NCBI GenBank assembly: GCA_026936335.1 | Contig: JAPMXV010000003.1 | Location: forward strand, 186,001-250,000 | Direction: 5' to 3' | From: Mantamonas sphyraenae | Lineage: Eukaryota > CRuMs > Mantamonadidae | DNA: 64,000 nucleotides | Shown: in pieces, positions 1 to 9,519 of the stretch | Position numbering within the stretch: position 1 is the first letter of the stretch | Layout: each line of letters opens with the position of its first letter | Made by a program: the position numbers and the translations under genes | Notes under the pieces: model-generated | Database searches by the model: none | The model's input: the letters and a program-made list of their open reading frames with translations, nothing else | What the model was told of the DNA's origin: nothing

Positions 1-67
1 GGATGCATGTTGTCGTGGCCGGTGCCGGGGCGAGCGGAGGAACAACGCAAACGCGCACACATCAACG

Positions 68-1714
68 ATGAGCAGCAGCGGAAGCAGCAGCAATGGAGGC
101 GTTTTGACCGTCGATAGCAAAACTCTTGTGATGAACAACCTTGGGGCAGCGTTCCGGCGCTTCTTCTTGGACAAAGACACTGCGGATGTGACTCTGCACG
201 TTTTTCAGGAATTGAACGAAAAGGAGGCCTCGAGCAGCAGCAAGAGCACCTCCGCAGTGACATACCCAGTGCACAGGATTGTGCTGGCCGCACAGTCGGA
301 CTATTTTCGAGGGCTATTCTACGACGGGATGCTGGAAAGCGCAGAGAGCGATGTGGAGATCTCTGTGCCGGGCCCCACGTCTGTGTTTGCGGCGTGCCTG
401 ATGCACATGTACACGGGCAAGGTGGCTGAGGATGTGGACGTACAGGAACTGTATTCAATGGCCCAGTTTCTTCAGATGAGCTCGCTGCGGTTGGCGCTGG
501 CGAGCCAGAGCTGCACGGCGTTTCTAAGCACGGCCGTGGCCGACCAGATGGAGGAGGTGATCCCGCATGCAGCACAGGAGGTGGCCAACAAGATGGAAGA
601 GGTGTCCAAGAGTGAGGAGCTGTTCCAGCTGACGGAGGAGGCGTTTGCGGTGTTGTTGTCGCATGACGACGTGGTGTTTGCGCGCAAAGTGGACGAATTG
701 ACGCTGTTCCGTGCGGTGGTGCGATGGGCCCGGTATGTGGTGACGGGGGAGGATATGTTGGAGCAAGGACAAGAGACGAAGCGGGCGGAGGAGGAGAAAG
801 ACCAGGAACGTCAGCCGATGCAGGTGGAGGAGGCAATGCGCAACAGGGCGTCCACAACGGTGGAGATCGCAGACGCAGCAGAGAAGTTGGTGTACCATCT
901 GCGCCTTGGTCTGATCCCTCTGGAGGGTCTTGTGAACGAGGTGGCCTCGAGCGGGGTGGTGCCGTTTGAGCTCCTCGGATACGCAGTTGCACAAAAGGGG
1001 ATGCGCAGCAAGGATCGGGACCTGACCAAGATGATGCATCCTCGCTGGCGCACGTGGCCGCCAGAATCCCTCGACCCGTCGGACCGCTACGGTTGGCTGG
1101 ACGAAACAGATCTGGTGATGCATTTTTCGCCGGCGGAGCAAGAGGTGGAGACGGCGGTTGCAGATTGGTGGAGCCGAGACAGTGCAATTTGTGTGGAGGA
1201 GGAACGAGGCAACATGTTCTTCCACGTGCCAAACGATTCGCCCAGTGTGATGCTGCACATCGATGGCGGCGGCGGCCTGCGCTTCAGGAAGGACTTGCAG
1301 GACGCGTTGGGTGTGAGCTGGACAGTGCTTGTGGTGGATCGATACACGGGTGGCGCTGTTGGACGCACGCTGCAGAGTTCCGAAAACAACTGGCTTCTGG
1401 GTCGCTGGAGCAACAACTTGGGCTGCCACATGGACGGCTGGCTGCAGTACAACCACTGCGAAACAGGCACGGTCAATGTGTCTGTGGTGACAGTGCGCGG
1501 CGGGCAATCTCGCTACTTTGTGGACGGGACCCTGTTGACGGAAAGCGGGAACGGGAACAAACCGCGCACGCGTCTGGCACTGTGTAGCTCGGGCCGCTAC
1601 AACGAGCCAAGTGACTGCGACGTGGGTGACGTGATTGTGTGGAACCGTGTGCTGCACGATGAGGAAGTGGAGCTGATTTCGGAGAAGCTGCTGGAGATGT
1701 ACCGTGGCGCGTAA
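68..1714 (+). CDS. BTB-BACK protein with C-terminal lectin-like domain
   Basis: Single-exon gene of 548 residues, starting at the first ATG. Residues about 35-150 form a BTB/POZ domain: the pattern DVTLHVF, then VHRIVLAAQSDYFRGLF, then a helix ending in YTGKV, is typical. A BACK-like helical region follows (about 180-320). The C-terminal third (about 375-545) looks like a concanavalin/LamG jelly roll, with alternating strands around SWTVLVVDR and DVIVWNRVLHDEE. BTB-BACK proteins usually dimerise and recruit substrates to cullin-3 ubiquitin ligases, with the C-terminal domain choosing the substrate. Here a LamG-like fold replaces the usual Kelch propeller. The adaptor role is family inference; the BTB call is firm and the C-terminal fold is moderately sure. 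The gene converges on TFIIB with 57 bases between stop codons. Confidence 0.8.
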   Translation: MSSSGSSSNGGVLTVDSKTLVMNNLGAAFRRFFLDKDTADVTLHVFQELNEKEASSSSKSTSAVTYPVHRIVLAAQSDYFRGLFYDGMLESAESDVEISVPGPTSVFAACLMHMYTGKVAEDVDVQELYSMAQFLQMSSLRLALASQSCTAFLSTAVADQMEEVIPHAAQEVANKMEEVSKSEELFQLTEEAFAVLLSHDDVVFARKVDELTLFRAVVRWARYVVTGEDMLEQGQETKRAEEEKDQERQPMQVEEAMRNRASTTVEIADAAEKLVYHLRLGLIPLEGLVNEVASSGVVPFELLGYAVAQKGMRSKDRDLTKMMHPRWRTWPPESLDPSDRYGWLDETDLVMHFSPAEQEVETAVADWWSRDSAICVEEERGNMFFHVPNDSPSVMLHIDGGGGLRFRKDLQDALGVSWTVLVVDRYTGGAVGRTLQSSENNWLLGRWSNNLGCHMDGWLQYNHCETGTVNVSVVTVRGGQSRYFVDGTLLTESGNGNKPRTRLALCSSGRYNEPSDCDVGDVIVWNRVLHDEEVELISEKLLEMYRGA

Positions 1715-1771
1715 ACGGCATGTTTGGATAGAAAAGTGGAAAATTGTGCATTGCTTTGGTGCTTGGCTTGC

Positions 1772-3461
1772 TTAGCCTTCCTTCCAACACCTCTTGCCAA
1801 CATCCAGGTGCTGGAGCTTGCTGATTTCGGAGCAGTCTGCGAATCCGTCGGGAAGGAGGTCCTTCATGTAGGGCTGGATATCCTTAAAGGCGTTGCGCAC
1901 CGTGCAGTGCGTGATACCTGCGACGACGGAGATCTCTTGCTGGGTCTTGCACTTGCCGCTGATGACCGAGACGGCGTAAATGGAGGCGGCGGCGACGGAG
2001 ATGGGACACTTGCCTCCGACGACACCCTCCTCGACGGCGCGTGAGGCCACGTGCTTGGCAGCCTTCATGACTGAGTTGGGCAGATGGAGTTGGTTGCAGA
2101 AGCGGCCCATAAAGTCGTCTGTGCTGATGGATTTGAGGTTTGTGTCGACCATGCGGTTGAGATGTTTAAAGGCGCGGCTCAGCTCCTTTTTGCTGACGCC
2201 AGTGAGGCTGCAGATCTCCTTGATGGAGCGTGCTGTACCTTCTTGCCTGCATGCTGTGTACAGAGCGGCGGCAATGACCGCCCGCTTGGCCTTGTGCCTG
2301 TTGAACCTGGTTTGCTCCTTGTCGGTGAGCTGTTTGTACAAAAGGTTTGCGCGTTGCTTGACCTTGCCCGACACCCCAATGGCTTCAGCCATGACGCTGA
2401 TCTCCTTGAATGCCTCCAGCAGGTGATGGTCTCCACTTTCCCTGGTCGTGTCCGCCATCAGACGCTGCAGCGTTTTCGCATTGGTGCCATCCGAATCGAT
2501 GCCCAACATGAGGCCGCTCTCTTCCAGCAGCTTGTTGGACACGCCGCCCACGCGGCTGGGGTCGTCACTGTGCTTTCCGTCGCCTCCGTCGTCAAAGTTG
2601 CGCCATTCCGCCTTGTCCTCGAGAATTCGCTCACCAATGACGGCTCCGCAGTCGCCGCAGATCAGGTCGCCTGCCTTGTAGTCTGTGGGATGAGTGTGTG
2701 TGCAATGGCGCGCGTCAGTCGTGTGTGTGTGTGTGTGCTGCGTGAAGGCCATCAGGTGCAGATGGCAGTGTGGGAGGGCCGAACGCAGGCAGGGGCCATT
2801 TCCTCTCTGAATTTCCCAGCGCGCACAGGTGTTTCGGAGCCCGGTTTGAGCGCCCGGTGCAAATCTTACCTTCAATAACCTGCGGGTTGGGGTTGTTGCA
2901 ATCGATGCATTCCACGTGGATCTGTGCAAAGGGACGAGCATGCGTGTGTGGACGCGTGAGCGGGCTGTGTCGCGTGCGAGGGCGTTGGGGAGTTTCCGTT
3001 TTCCATCCGAGTCTGAACGAAAACGTCGATTCTTCTTCGCCTACCTTGCGGACGAGCCGAGCTCTGCTCGCACGCTCCTCGTCAATTTCGTCTTGATCAT
3101 CGTCATCATCGTCGTCTTCTTCTTCGTCGTCTTTCTGCTTGCTGCTGCTGCTGCTGTGTTTGCCGTTGTTGTGACTTCTTGCGAGTTGGTGCACGGCGCC
3201 CGCGGCCGCGCCCCGTGCGGCCTTGTCCGAGTTGCCATGGAAGCCAAAGGGTGCAGGCGCACGCTTCGCGTAGCTGCTATGCTCCTGTGTGTGCCCGCCC
3301 TGCACCGAGATGACCGTCTCGGCCTCGGTGGCCGAGCTGTCCTCGCTAGTTTCGCTCGACGCCGGCGACAGGCTACGCCACGACGGCAGCTTGAATGTGG
3401 CTGCCGCCGAGCGCACCAGACTTTGCAGGCACTTGCTCGTCGAGCATGACTTGTCCGTCAT
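1772..3461 (-). CDS. Transcription initiation factor IIB (TFIIB)
   Basis: Three exons on the minus strand: 3461-3045, 2921-2870 and 2682-1772, giving 459 residues. The joins restore the B-ribbon: C144 and C147 lie in exon 2, C165 and C168 in exon 3, with the junction in VIEDYKAGD, which matches the family's VEDYRAGD. Two cyclin-like repeats follow (about 260-345 and 355-440), including RAVIAAALYTACRQEG and ISVAAASIYAVS. TFIIB bridges TBP on the promoter and RNA polymerase II. The oddity is a 139-residue leader before the zinc ribbon, which is Ser-rich and ends in an acidic run with seven aspartates; in most TFIIBs the ribbon lies at the extreme N-terminus. I chose the ATG at 3461 because it is the only in-frame ATG below the TATA-like box at 3535-3542. 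Identity is firm; the start is less so. Confidence 0.9.
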
Positions 3462-4114
3462 TCCACACTGGTTCTGGACCTGGACGGAGAATAGAGTTAA
3501 AGTTCTGGCTGGCTTGTTGCGCGCAAGGGACGCGTACTTATACCTTGCCCTCGCAAACTCCAACGGCCTCCTGCGCACGTCACACGCACCCTTGTCGCCT
3601 GATAGCCGTGTCAGAAGAAGGATTCCTGATCTACCTACCGTCTTTTCCTGACGCAGCGCAGTTTGAGGCGCTGGTGGCCGAAGGTGCGGCTCCGCTTCGG
3701 CTGAGTTTTTTCTCCGGCGGCGACTCCCCGGCCCGACAAGGGTGAAGCGCTCGCCTTCTGCGTAGGGTGCCTTGGAATGTGTTTCTGCCATGCATGTGTG
3801 CAGACAACACTTTGCGAGGCCGTATGCATCGCAGAAGGGCGCGTCAACCAGGCCCACCGTTCATCATCCTTCCCCGCGATGGAACTGGACAATGATGATG
3901 ACAATGGCACTGAAATGATGTAGGTGAAAATGTCACTTCAGTGTTTGGGTCTCCCGCACACTCCCTCACGTCCTTCCACCTGTCTCCAGTGTGGCAGCTG
4001 GCTGAAAGCTCTCAGCTTGCCTTGGTCGTTCGTTGTTGCCCCTCGACGGTTTAAAATAGTTGTTTTCGGATGGTGACAGGCTATGCAGCCTGCTTGCAGC
4101 GTTGGTTTGCGCCC
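3462..4114. other. Intergenic: TFIIB 5' side and PRELI gene 3' side
   Basis: A 653-base stretch between two minus-strand genes. Apart from the TATA-like box at 3535-3542 I see no convincing gene. Open frames here are GC-driven, lack recognisable domains and lack good splice pairs. It should hold the TFIIB promoter and the 3' UTR and polyadenylation site of the PRELI gene. Confidence 0.5.
3535..3542 (-). promoter_or_regulatory. TATA-like box of the TFIIB gene
   Basis: TATAAGTA on the minus strand, 74 bases above the proposed start codon at 3461. Spacing and match suit a core promoter with a short 5' UTR. Its use is inferred. Confidence 0.4.
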
Positions 4115-4221
4115 TTACATGGACTCCTCCAGGAACGAGGCTGCCACCACGTCGCTTGAGCCATTGCTGCTTGTTGCGAGCCCGAGTCCCGTGGCGCCCA
4201 CGTCGACGCTGCTCCCTGTTG

Positions 4222-4252
<31 letters not shown>

Positions 4253-5099
4253 GACGTATGCAAGATCGTCCTCGTTGAGAGTCTGCATGGCCACACGCGA
4301 GCAAACCGACGCCATCACGTTGCGTCCGTTTTCCGCGTTCACAATGAAGCGGTCGGCACAGAACGACTCGATAGAATTCTTCAGGCCGAGCATGGAAGCA
4401 GAGCTGATGCGCACCTCTTGTGTAAACAGCGTCCTGTGTGGTGCAGTGCCGTGTCCGAGCGGGTCAGAAAAATCGCGGAAAGAGGGGCGCCGCACAAATT
4501 TCCCGTGACTCGAAGTTTCCGTCCTCTTCTGCCGTACGAAGCACACCTACCTGCTCTCATTTTCAGGGTCCGGCTCATACGTGCACACCTCCTCCACCTC
4601 CAGATATTCGCCAAACGACACGTTCTTTGTGCGCAGCACCATCTTGCGCTGCTTGGGATCAACCTCCGACTGCTCCTGGAAGTGAGCGTACTTGGAGCCC
4701 ACCCACTGCGTGTGTGCGATGCGTGCGTGTTTTGCCAACACGATGCGGCGTGTGTCAGTTCCCGTGCACCCTTGCTGCGCCTCGGGGGTCGTTTCGGCGG
4801 AAAAAGCGCGCGACGCTGCATGCGTCCCGGCCCAACCTCCGGATAGGCCGCACGCGCGTACAAGCCCGTCTGCACACACGTGACACCCAACATACGCTTT
4901 CCACAAATCCCGGCACTGTCCCTGTAGTTGTCATCAGCCTGTTGGTGTACAGCTTGCCCGTGTCGGCGTCGAACACTCGGTCCGTCACATCGACGTTAAC
5001 AACCTGCGGTGCGTTCGGGTGCGGGTACTTTTGCCACGCCGCACTCGACACAGTCTCCCACTCGTAATCGTACACATGTTGCAGCTGGAAAACACGCAT
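4115..5099 (-). CDS. PRELI/MSF1-domain lipid-transfer protein (slowmo/PRELID3 type)
   Basis: Three exons, 5099-4896, 4705-4551 and 4433-4115, total 225 residues; all joins keep frame. The PRELI domain starts at the N-terminus: HVYDYEWETV, WQKYPHPNAPQVVNVDV, then FQEQSEVDPKQRKM, then FTQEVRI. These follow the order and spacing of slowmo proteins (HVFDHPWETV, QKYPNP, VQEHSVVDP, LTQEA). Such proteins shuttle phosphatidic acid or phosphatidylserine across the mitochondrial intermembrane space with a TRIAP1/Mdm35 partner. After about residue 185 a Ser/Thr/Gly-rich tail replaces the usual short end; part of it is a nine-serine run encoded by the triplet repeat at 4223-4250. Donors are GTATGT and GTAGGT, acceptors CGCAG and CACAG. 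Family assignment is strong; lipid specificity cannot be read. Confidence 0.9.
4223..4250. repeat. CTG/CAG triplet repeat inside a coding exon
   Basis: About nine CTG units on the plus strand, read as AGC serine codons in the tail of the PRELI-domain gene. It lies outside the conserved domain, so its length may vary. Confidence 0.85.
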
Positions 5100-5266
5100 T
5101 GTCTGTGGTTGTTCGCAATGAATTGGTTTGTGGTGGATGAATGTGCGCGTTGCCGGCGCTTTGCCCAACAACTGCCCATGCGCCACCTGCCAACATTCGA
5201 CCCTTGCAACGACGTCACGAAACACCCTGCGGTGAAAATGTAAACACAACCAGAGCAGAGCGCACA

Positions 5267-5286
5267 TACACACACACACACACACA
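5267..5286. repeat. (AC)n dinucleotide repeat
   Basis: Ten AC units in the spacer between the PRELI gene start and the small tail-anchored gene's stop codon. No function is evident. Confidence 0.85.
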
Positions 5287-5326
5287 GAGAAAATGAACCG
5301 CTTTCATTGCCCCCCGGAGGCACACG

Positions 5327-5551
5327 TCAGGCTCCCAGCCAGCGAAACAGCAGAAAGACCAGGCCAAACACGACCAAAACCACCAAATAAGCCATTTCCT
5401 GCGACACCGCCACTGGTTTGCCTGTACGTGGATCTGGCACGTTGAACAGCACCTTTGTGCTTTTCTTGTCCACAAACCTGCGCACACGCGCACATCCCCG
5501 TCCACGTGTGAGTCTCCATTGCCTCCTCGTGCGTCTGCACACCTCGTGCAT
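5327..5551 (-). CDS. Small tail-anchored membrane protein, unrecognised
   Basis: A 74-residue frame if translation starts at the ATG at 5551. The first 25 residues are Arg-rich; the middle contains VLFNVPDPRTGKPVAV; the C-terminal 20 residues (YLVVLVVFGLVFLLFRWLGA) form one hydrophobic helix ending at the stop codon. This is the layout of a tail-anchored protein of the ER or mitochondrial outer membrane. The region from about 5476 down could instead be the last exon of a spliced gene, because GTGTGCGCAG precedes FVDKK and the Arg-rich leader reads poorly. A TATAAA lies at 5667-5672. I do not recognise the family. Confidence 0.5.
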   Translation of the reverse strand: MHEVCRRTRRQWRLTRGRGCARVRRFVDKKSTKVLFNVPDPRTGKPVAVSQEMAYLVVLVVFGLVFLLFRWLGA

Positions 5552-5666
5552 GTGGTGCTCTGGCGTTCTGGCACCCAGGATGGATGGCTCGCGCCACGCG
5601 TGCTTCTCCCGTACGACCTCTGCGCACGCACGCACGATAGCCACGCCAACACAGCCACGAACATGC

Positions 5667-5672
5667 TTTATA
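5667..5672 (-). promoter_or_regulatory. TATA-like box of the small tail-anchored gene
   Basis: CCCTATAAAGC on the minus strand, about 116 bases above the proposed start at 5551. It lies in the divergent region shared with the COPI-associated gene at 5938. Confidence 0.35.
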
Positions 5673-5937
5673 GGGCCAACACAAACCACCAATGGGTGGC
5701 ATGCACCAGCAAACACACGCGCTCTGGCGTCTGGAGGTCCTTACGACGTGGCACTGACTCCCCTGCTGCTACCCCGACCACGGCGCACGGCCCCTGCACT
5801 CACTTTTGCCTCACGCGCTCATCCACAACGGGACCTTTGTCCTCCTGCTTCAGCGCCTTTCTCTTTTTGCGGAGCATTCCTGAGCAACGAAATCTTGGAT
5901 GGCCCTGCGCAGAAAGCCCGACCCTCGCCAACAAAAA

Positions 5938-6534
5938 ATGGCTGAAATCGATCTCGTCAAAATTAGCCGCTGGGTCTCGGGCATCTGCGGTGTTGCACTC
6001 GTTGTAGCCGGCGTCCTCGGCGTCTTTTCCTCTTTCGTTGCCTTCAACCTGGCGGTCTTTGTCAATGCCTTCTACATCACCCTCTTCGGTCTCATGACCG
6101 TTGCTGCAGAGCTCCGCAGGCCCGAGCTCCTCTCTCGCTTTGCCTTCCTCTGCACCTTCAACGGACGTGGCATCTTTTACTTCTTGTGCGTTCTCCTCCG
6201 CTCCTGGGCCATTCCCGGCGTTCCCACCGCTCCCTCCATTTCGCCCAGCTCACCTTCCCCCGTCCCTTGGCCCCTTTCCCACAGCATCGGCTCCCTCGGC
6301 ATGTCTGCAGGCACCGGAAACCTGCCCATGCTCATCATTGGCATCCTCATGATGATCAACGGTGTCTTCAACATCATCCTCGGCACCTGCGTTGCAAACA
6401 CGCGCGGGGTCACCGCCGACTCCGGCGCCTCCTCCTCCTCCTCCTCTTCCTACAAGCCGCCTGCCCAGTCTCGACCCTCCAACAGCCAGCCGGCCTCGCA
6501 ACCAGTGCAGCAGGGCACCACGGGCGCCATCTGA
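5938..6534 (+). CDS. COPI-associated (TVP15-like) four-helix membrane protein
   Basis: Two exons, 5938-6185 and 6285-6534, total 165 residues. Removing the 99-base intron (donor GTGCGT, acceptor CACAG) joins GRGIFYF to FIGSLG, the conserved stretch of this family. Four hydrophobic segments are visible, around VSGICGVALVVAGVLGVF, LAVFVNAFYITLFGLM, the GIFYFFIGSL helix and MLIIGILMMINGVFNIILG. A Ser/Gln-rich cytosolic tail follows. Yeast Tvp15 and relatives sit in late Golgi membranes and associate with COPI vesicles. Start: ATG just after an A-rich stretch, giving MAEIDLVKISRWV. A second gene of this family lies at 60169-60546 on the other strand. Confidence 0.75.
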   Translation: MAEIDLVKISRWVSGICGVALVVAGVLGVFSSFVAFNLAVFVNAFYITLFGLMTVAAELRRPELLSRFAFLCTFNGRGIFYFLCVLLRSWAIPGVPTAPSISPSSPSPVPWPLSHSIGSLGMSAGTGNLPMLIIGILMMINGVFNIILGTCVANTRGVTADSGASSSSSSSYKPPAQSRPSNSQPASQPVQQGTTGAI

Positions 6535-6598
6535 AACCACATGCAGTGCGCTTCGCCCCTCGCAGCCCAACGCAAACCGTCCGCGCCACACACCACAC

Positions 6599-7133
6599 AT
6601 GTCCTCCATTCTGGGCGGCAAACCCCTGCCCAACAAGGGCACAATGAAGGACGATCACGTTCGAGGATTTGTATGTTGTTGATACCAGTTCTCTTGCAGT
6701 ATGCCTTTCGTTTTGGCTGCGTGCAGCTGACTCCTGCTGATCACCCCAGATGTTTGCGCCCCCGCAGCGCCACGTTCTTGGATCCAAAGCACGGAAAACC
6801 ATCACCACGGATCCCACTCCCATTCTCGTTCGTGTCAAGCAGCAACAGATCCTCCCCACAAGCAAGAGGAAGACTCCGCGCCAACGCGCCCTGACGCCGG
6901 CCCCGTCCTCCGTCTCCTCTGCCCCAACTTCCGTTTCACCACGTCGGCGCAAGCGCAAGGCACGCAAGATTATCCTCGATGACTCCGAGAAGCGTCAGCG
7001 GGTTGCATTGTCACAGCTTGCCCCTTCATCGTCCAGCAGTGCATCCGCGACCACCACCGCGACCACCACCACCTCCTCCTCCTCCACCACAACTACCACC
7101 ACAACAACCACAACAACCACGTCGTCCTCATGA
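6599..7133 (+). CDS. Small basic low-complexity protein, unrecognised
   Basis: Two exons, 6599-6670 and 6750-7133, total 151 residues. Donor GTATGT and acceptor CCCCAG flank a 79-base intron; the join gives DDHVRGF-MFAPPQRH. The N-terminal half is the more ordered (SSILGGKPLPNKGTMKDDHV, then VLGSKARKTITTDPTPILVRV). The middle has a basic cluster, RRRKRKARK, typical of a nuclear localisation signal. The last 40 residues are almost only Ser, Thr and Ala. Nuclear location is inferred. I do not recognise the family. The start is 65 bases after the upstream stop on the same strand. Confidence 0.5.
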
Positions 7134-7204
7134 TCATTCATCCCATCCAAGCAACAAATCAAACAATGAATCAAGCACATGAAGCTGCTGCATTTCCCCG
7201 AACC

Positions 7205-9340
7205 TCAATCGCTCGAGTCGTCGTTGCTGGCTGTCATGGTGATGCCCTGCATGTTGGTACACCACTCCAAACAGCTGTCCAACATGTTCTCTGGCCTCGA
7301 TCGCTCGTCGATGGCCACTGCAAACGACACCAGCGTGCGGTCGGCGCCTCCGAACCCTTGGTCCTCCTCTGTCACCAGTGCAGACAGCACCACGTCCATG
7401 TGGAAGCTGCCGCGTTCCTTCTGCTCCGTTTCCTCCTCCAGCTTCATCCTCTTTGCGCTGGAACCGTTTGTGTCGTCGTCGCGTTCACCGAAATAGTCCT
7501 TTTCGGGTGAGCCCTTGATACTTCGCGCCAGGAACACAATCGACCCCTCGGCTTCCACGTTGATACGTTCGGCAACGCTGCTCAGCGTGCCGTGCCCCTC
7601 GCCCAGGCGGGCCCACGTTGTCCGGATGTAAAAGTCACGCCCGAGCATGTTCTCTCCACGCGCGTGCTGCACCCCGTAGTACCACTTGCTCCTTGCGCTA
7701 TCTTCCCTTGCGTTCAACTCAGCCACGCTTGTCAACTCATCAAACATGCCTGCGAAAGGCTGCCACTGGCCCTCGTCCCCGTTCAGAAAATCGCAGATCA
7801 CTTCTGGCGCTTGGTCGATGTCCACCTGGCCCTTCAGGACATCCTTCTGCGAGTGGAGCCCTTGAGATACAATCACAGAATCTCCAGAGTGCACCACCTT
7901 CCACGACGCACTGTGATTTCCGCTCAGCGACCCGATCGGCAGCAGAAACCCTGGAAACTCCGTCATGGTCTTTCCCTGGCTTCCGCTCTCGCTTCCCGAC
8001 GAGCTTTCCCCTGAGCTCTTTGGTCGTCCCGACGACGACGACCGCTGCTGCTCTTGCAGCTGCATCTGCAGCTGCATCTGTGCCAGCTTGGCCTGAATCA
8101 GCGACTGCTGAAGTTGTGCCTGAACCTGTTGTTGCAGCTGCAGCATCCTCATCGATCCTTGCTCCCCCTGCGCTCCGCCCATACGCCCTTGCCCTCCCTA
8201 GTGTGGGGTCCGTCATCGATGTCCGTGTGGCCCGTGCGCAAGTCCGGTGAACCGTGTCCTGTGTCAGCCATTTGCGACCTTCCAGCCGAGTCACCGCTCC
8301 CCGTCCTGTCTTCCACAAACACACTTGCATGCAATCCACTGCTTGCACCGCGGCCTGTCCTTGGTGCCACTCGCTGCGTCTGCGCCAACCCTCGTCGCTA
8401 CCACTCCCCATATCGCTTCTTTTGACAACTCACCGTTCCGTCCGCATCTCCTCCGAAACCGCCGTTCATGAACAGCGCATCGAGATTTGAGTTGACACCG
8501 TTGTTACCAAAGTCCAGCGCGAGGTCGTCTGCGTATACACACGTGTAAGCACCCACCCTGGAAAAATCTGCAACCGACGACGCGTCGGAAGGTTTTCACG
8601 TGAGGAAAAAAGGGCCGCATCTCCGAGTTTCGCTTTGGCTCTTGGGCCCTTCTTCCCCAAACTTGCAGACATGGCTCACATGCCACGCGCTCACTCCTCC
8701 GTACGCGTACATGCTCCAGTTGACCCGATCTTCACGTGCACTTCCAATCCCACACGTCAAATTCCCTCTCTGCGTCCACTGTGGAACAAAGCCCGCGAGA
8801 AAACTCCCCGGCCCTCTCCGAACAACTCACCAACGTTGTACGGCGACAGCGCGCCCAGGCCCCCGTCATGGTCGTACGAGCTGCCCACGCTGGGTCGCTC
8901 CCTTTTGTGTCGTGAGTTCCCATCACTCGAGCTTGTTGACGATCCTTCCTTGTTCTGGTTTTTGCGGGGTCTTCCCAGCTTGCGATGCACAGCCGGAACA
9001 CACGTGTCTTCGTGCCCGAGGCGCACACACCTCCTGCACGGCAGTGAGTCGTCACATGCCGCTTTTGCCTTTCGGCAGTTCACACAGGCATTCCGTACAG
9101 CCTTCCTGCCTCCACGCGAGTCTTTGCGACGTTTGCTTGCTGCGTTCAGCCGCCAGGTGCCCAAACATCTCCCCGCGTCAGCCCGCAATCTCCACATGCA
9201 CTTTCCACCCATCGCCACATCCTGCCCAAACCTCTTTCTACACACCCATTCCCACTTTGTGCTGCAAACCTACGCATTTCTGTTGTCGGAGAGTTCACGT
9301 CTTTTCGTTGGCGCGTCTTGCGGAGAAAGTTCCTTTCCAT
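7205..9340 (-). CDS. Zn2Cys6 DNA-binding protein with START-like domain
   Basis: Four exons, 9340-9274, 9139-8831, 8528-8434 and 8197-7205, total 487 residues; every join keeps frame. Exon 2 encodes a complete fungal-type binuclear zinc cluster: C41-x2-C44-x6-C51-x5-C57-x2-C60-x8-C69, flanked by basic residues (SKRRKDSRGGRK before, KLGRPRK after). Exon 4 opens with a Gln/Leu-rich helix (QLQQQVQAQLQQ), then about 200 residues resembling a START/Bet v1-type lipid pocket: SWKVVHSGDSVIVSQ, then WYYGVQHARGENMLGRDFYIRTTWARLG, then a long C-terminal helix with DSCLEWC. Zn2Cys6 domains bind CGG half-sites; START domains bind sterols or phospholipids. The combination suggests a ligand-controlled transcription factor, which is inference. 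The zinc cluster is very sure, the START call moderate. The first exon could begin at an ATG about 42 bases higher. Confidence 0.75.
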
Positions 9341-9519
9341 TTTTCCGAAACGACAAAAGTTTCCATCGATCCTCCCCTGCATGCCCAAGACCACGCCAGA
9401 CTCCGTAGTAAAAAGCAAAACACTCCACACAAACCCCGCAAGGCATTTGTTTTGCTCTGCTTCCACTCAGGTCTCTCCTGCGCCGTCCCGAGGTTTCACG
9501 TCCCCGCCCCACGGAAAGT

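Noticed and set aside
524..1657. 377-codon minus-strand frame opposite the BTB gene
   Set aside because: Antisense shadow rich in His, Arg and Leu without any recognisable domain.
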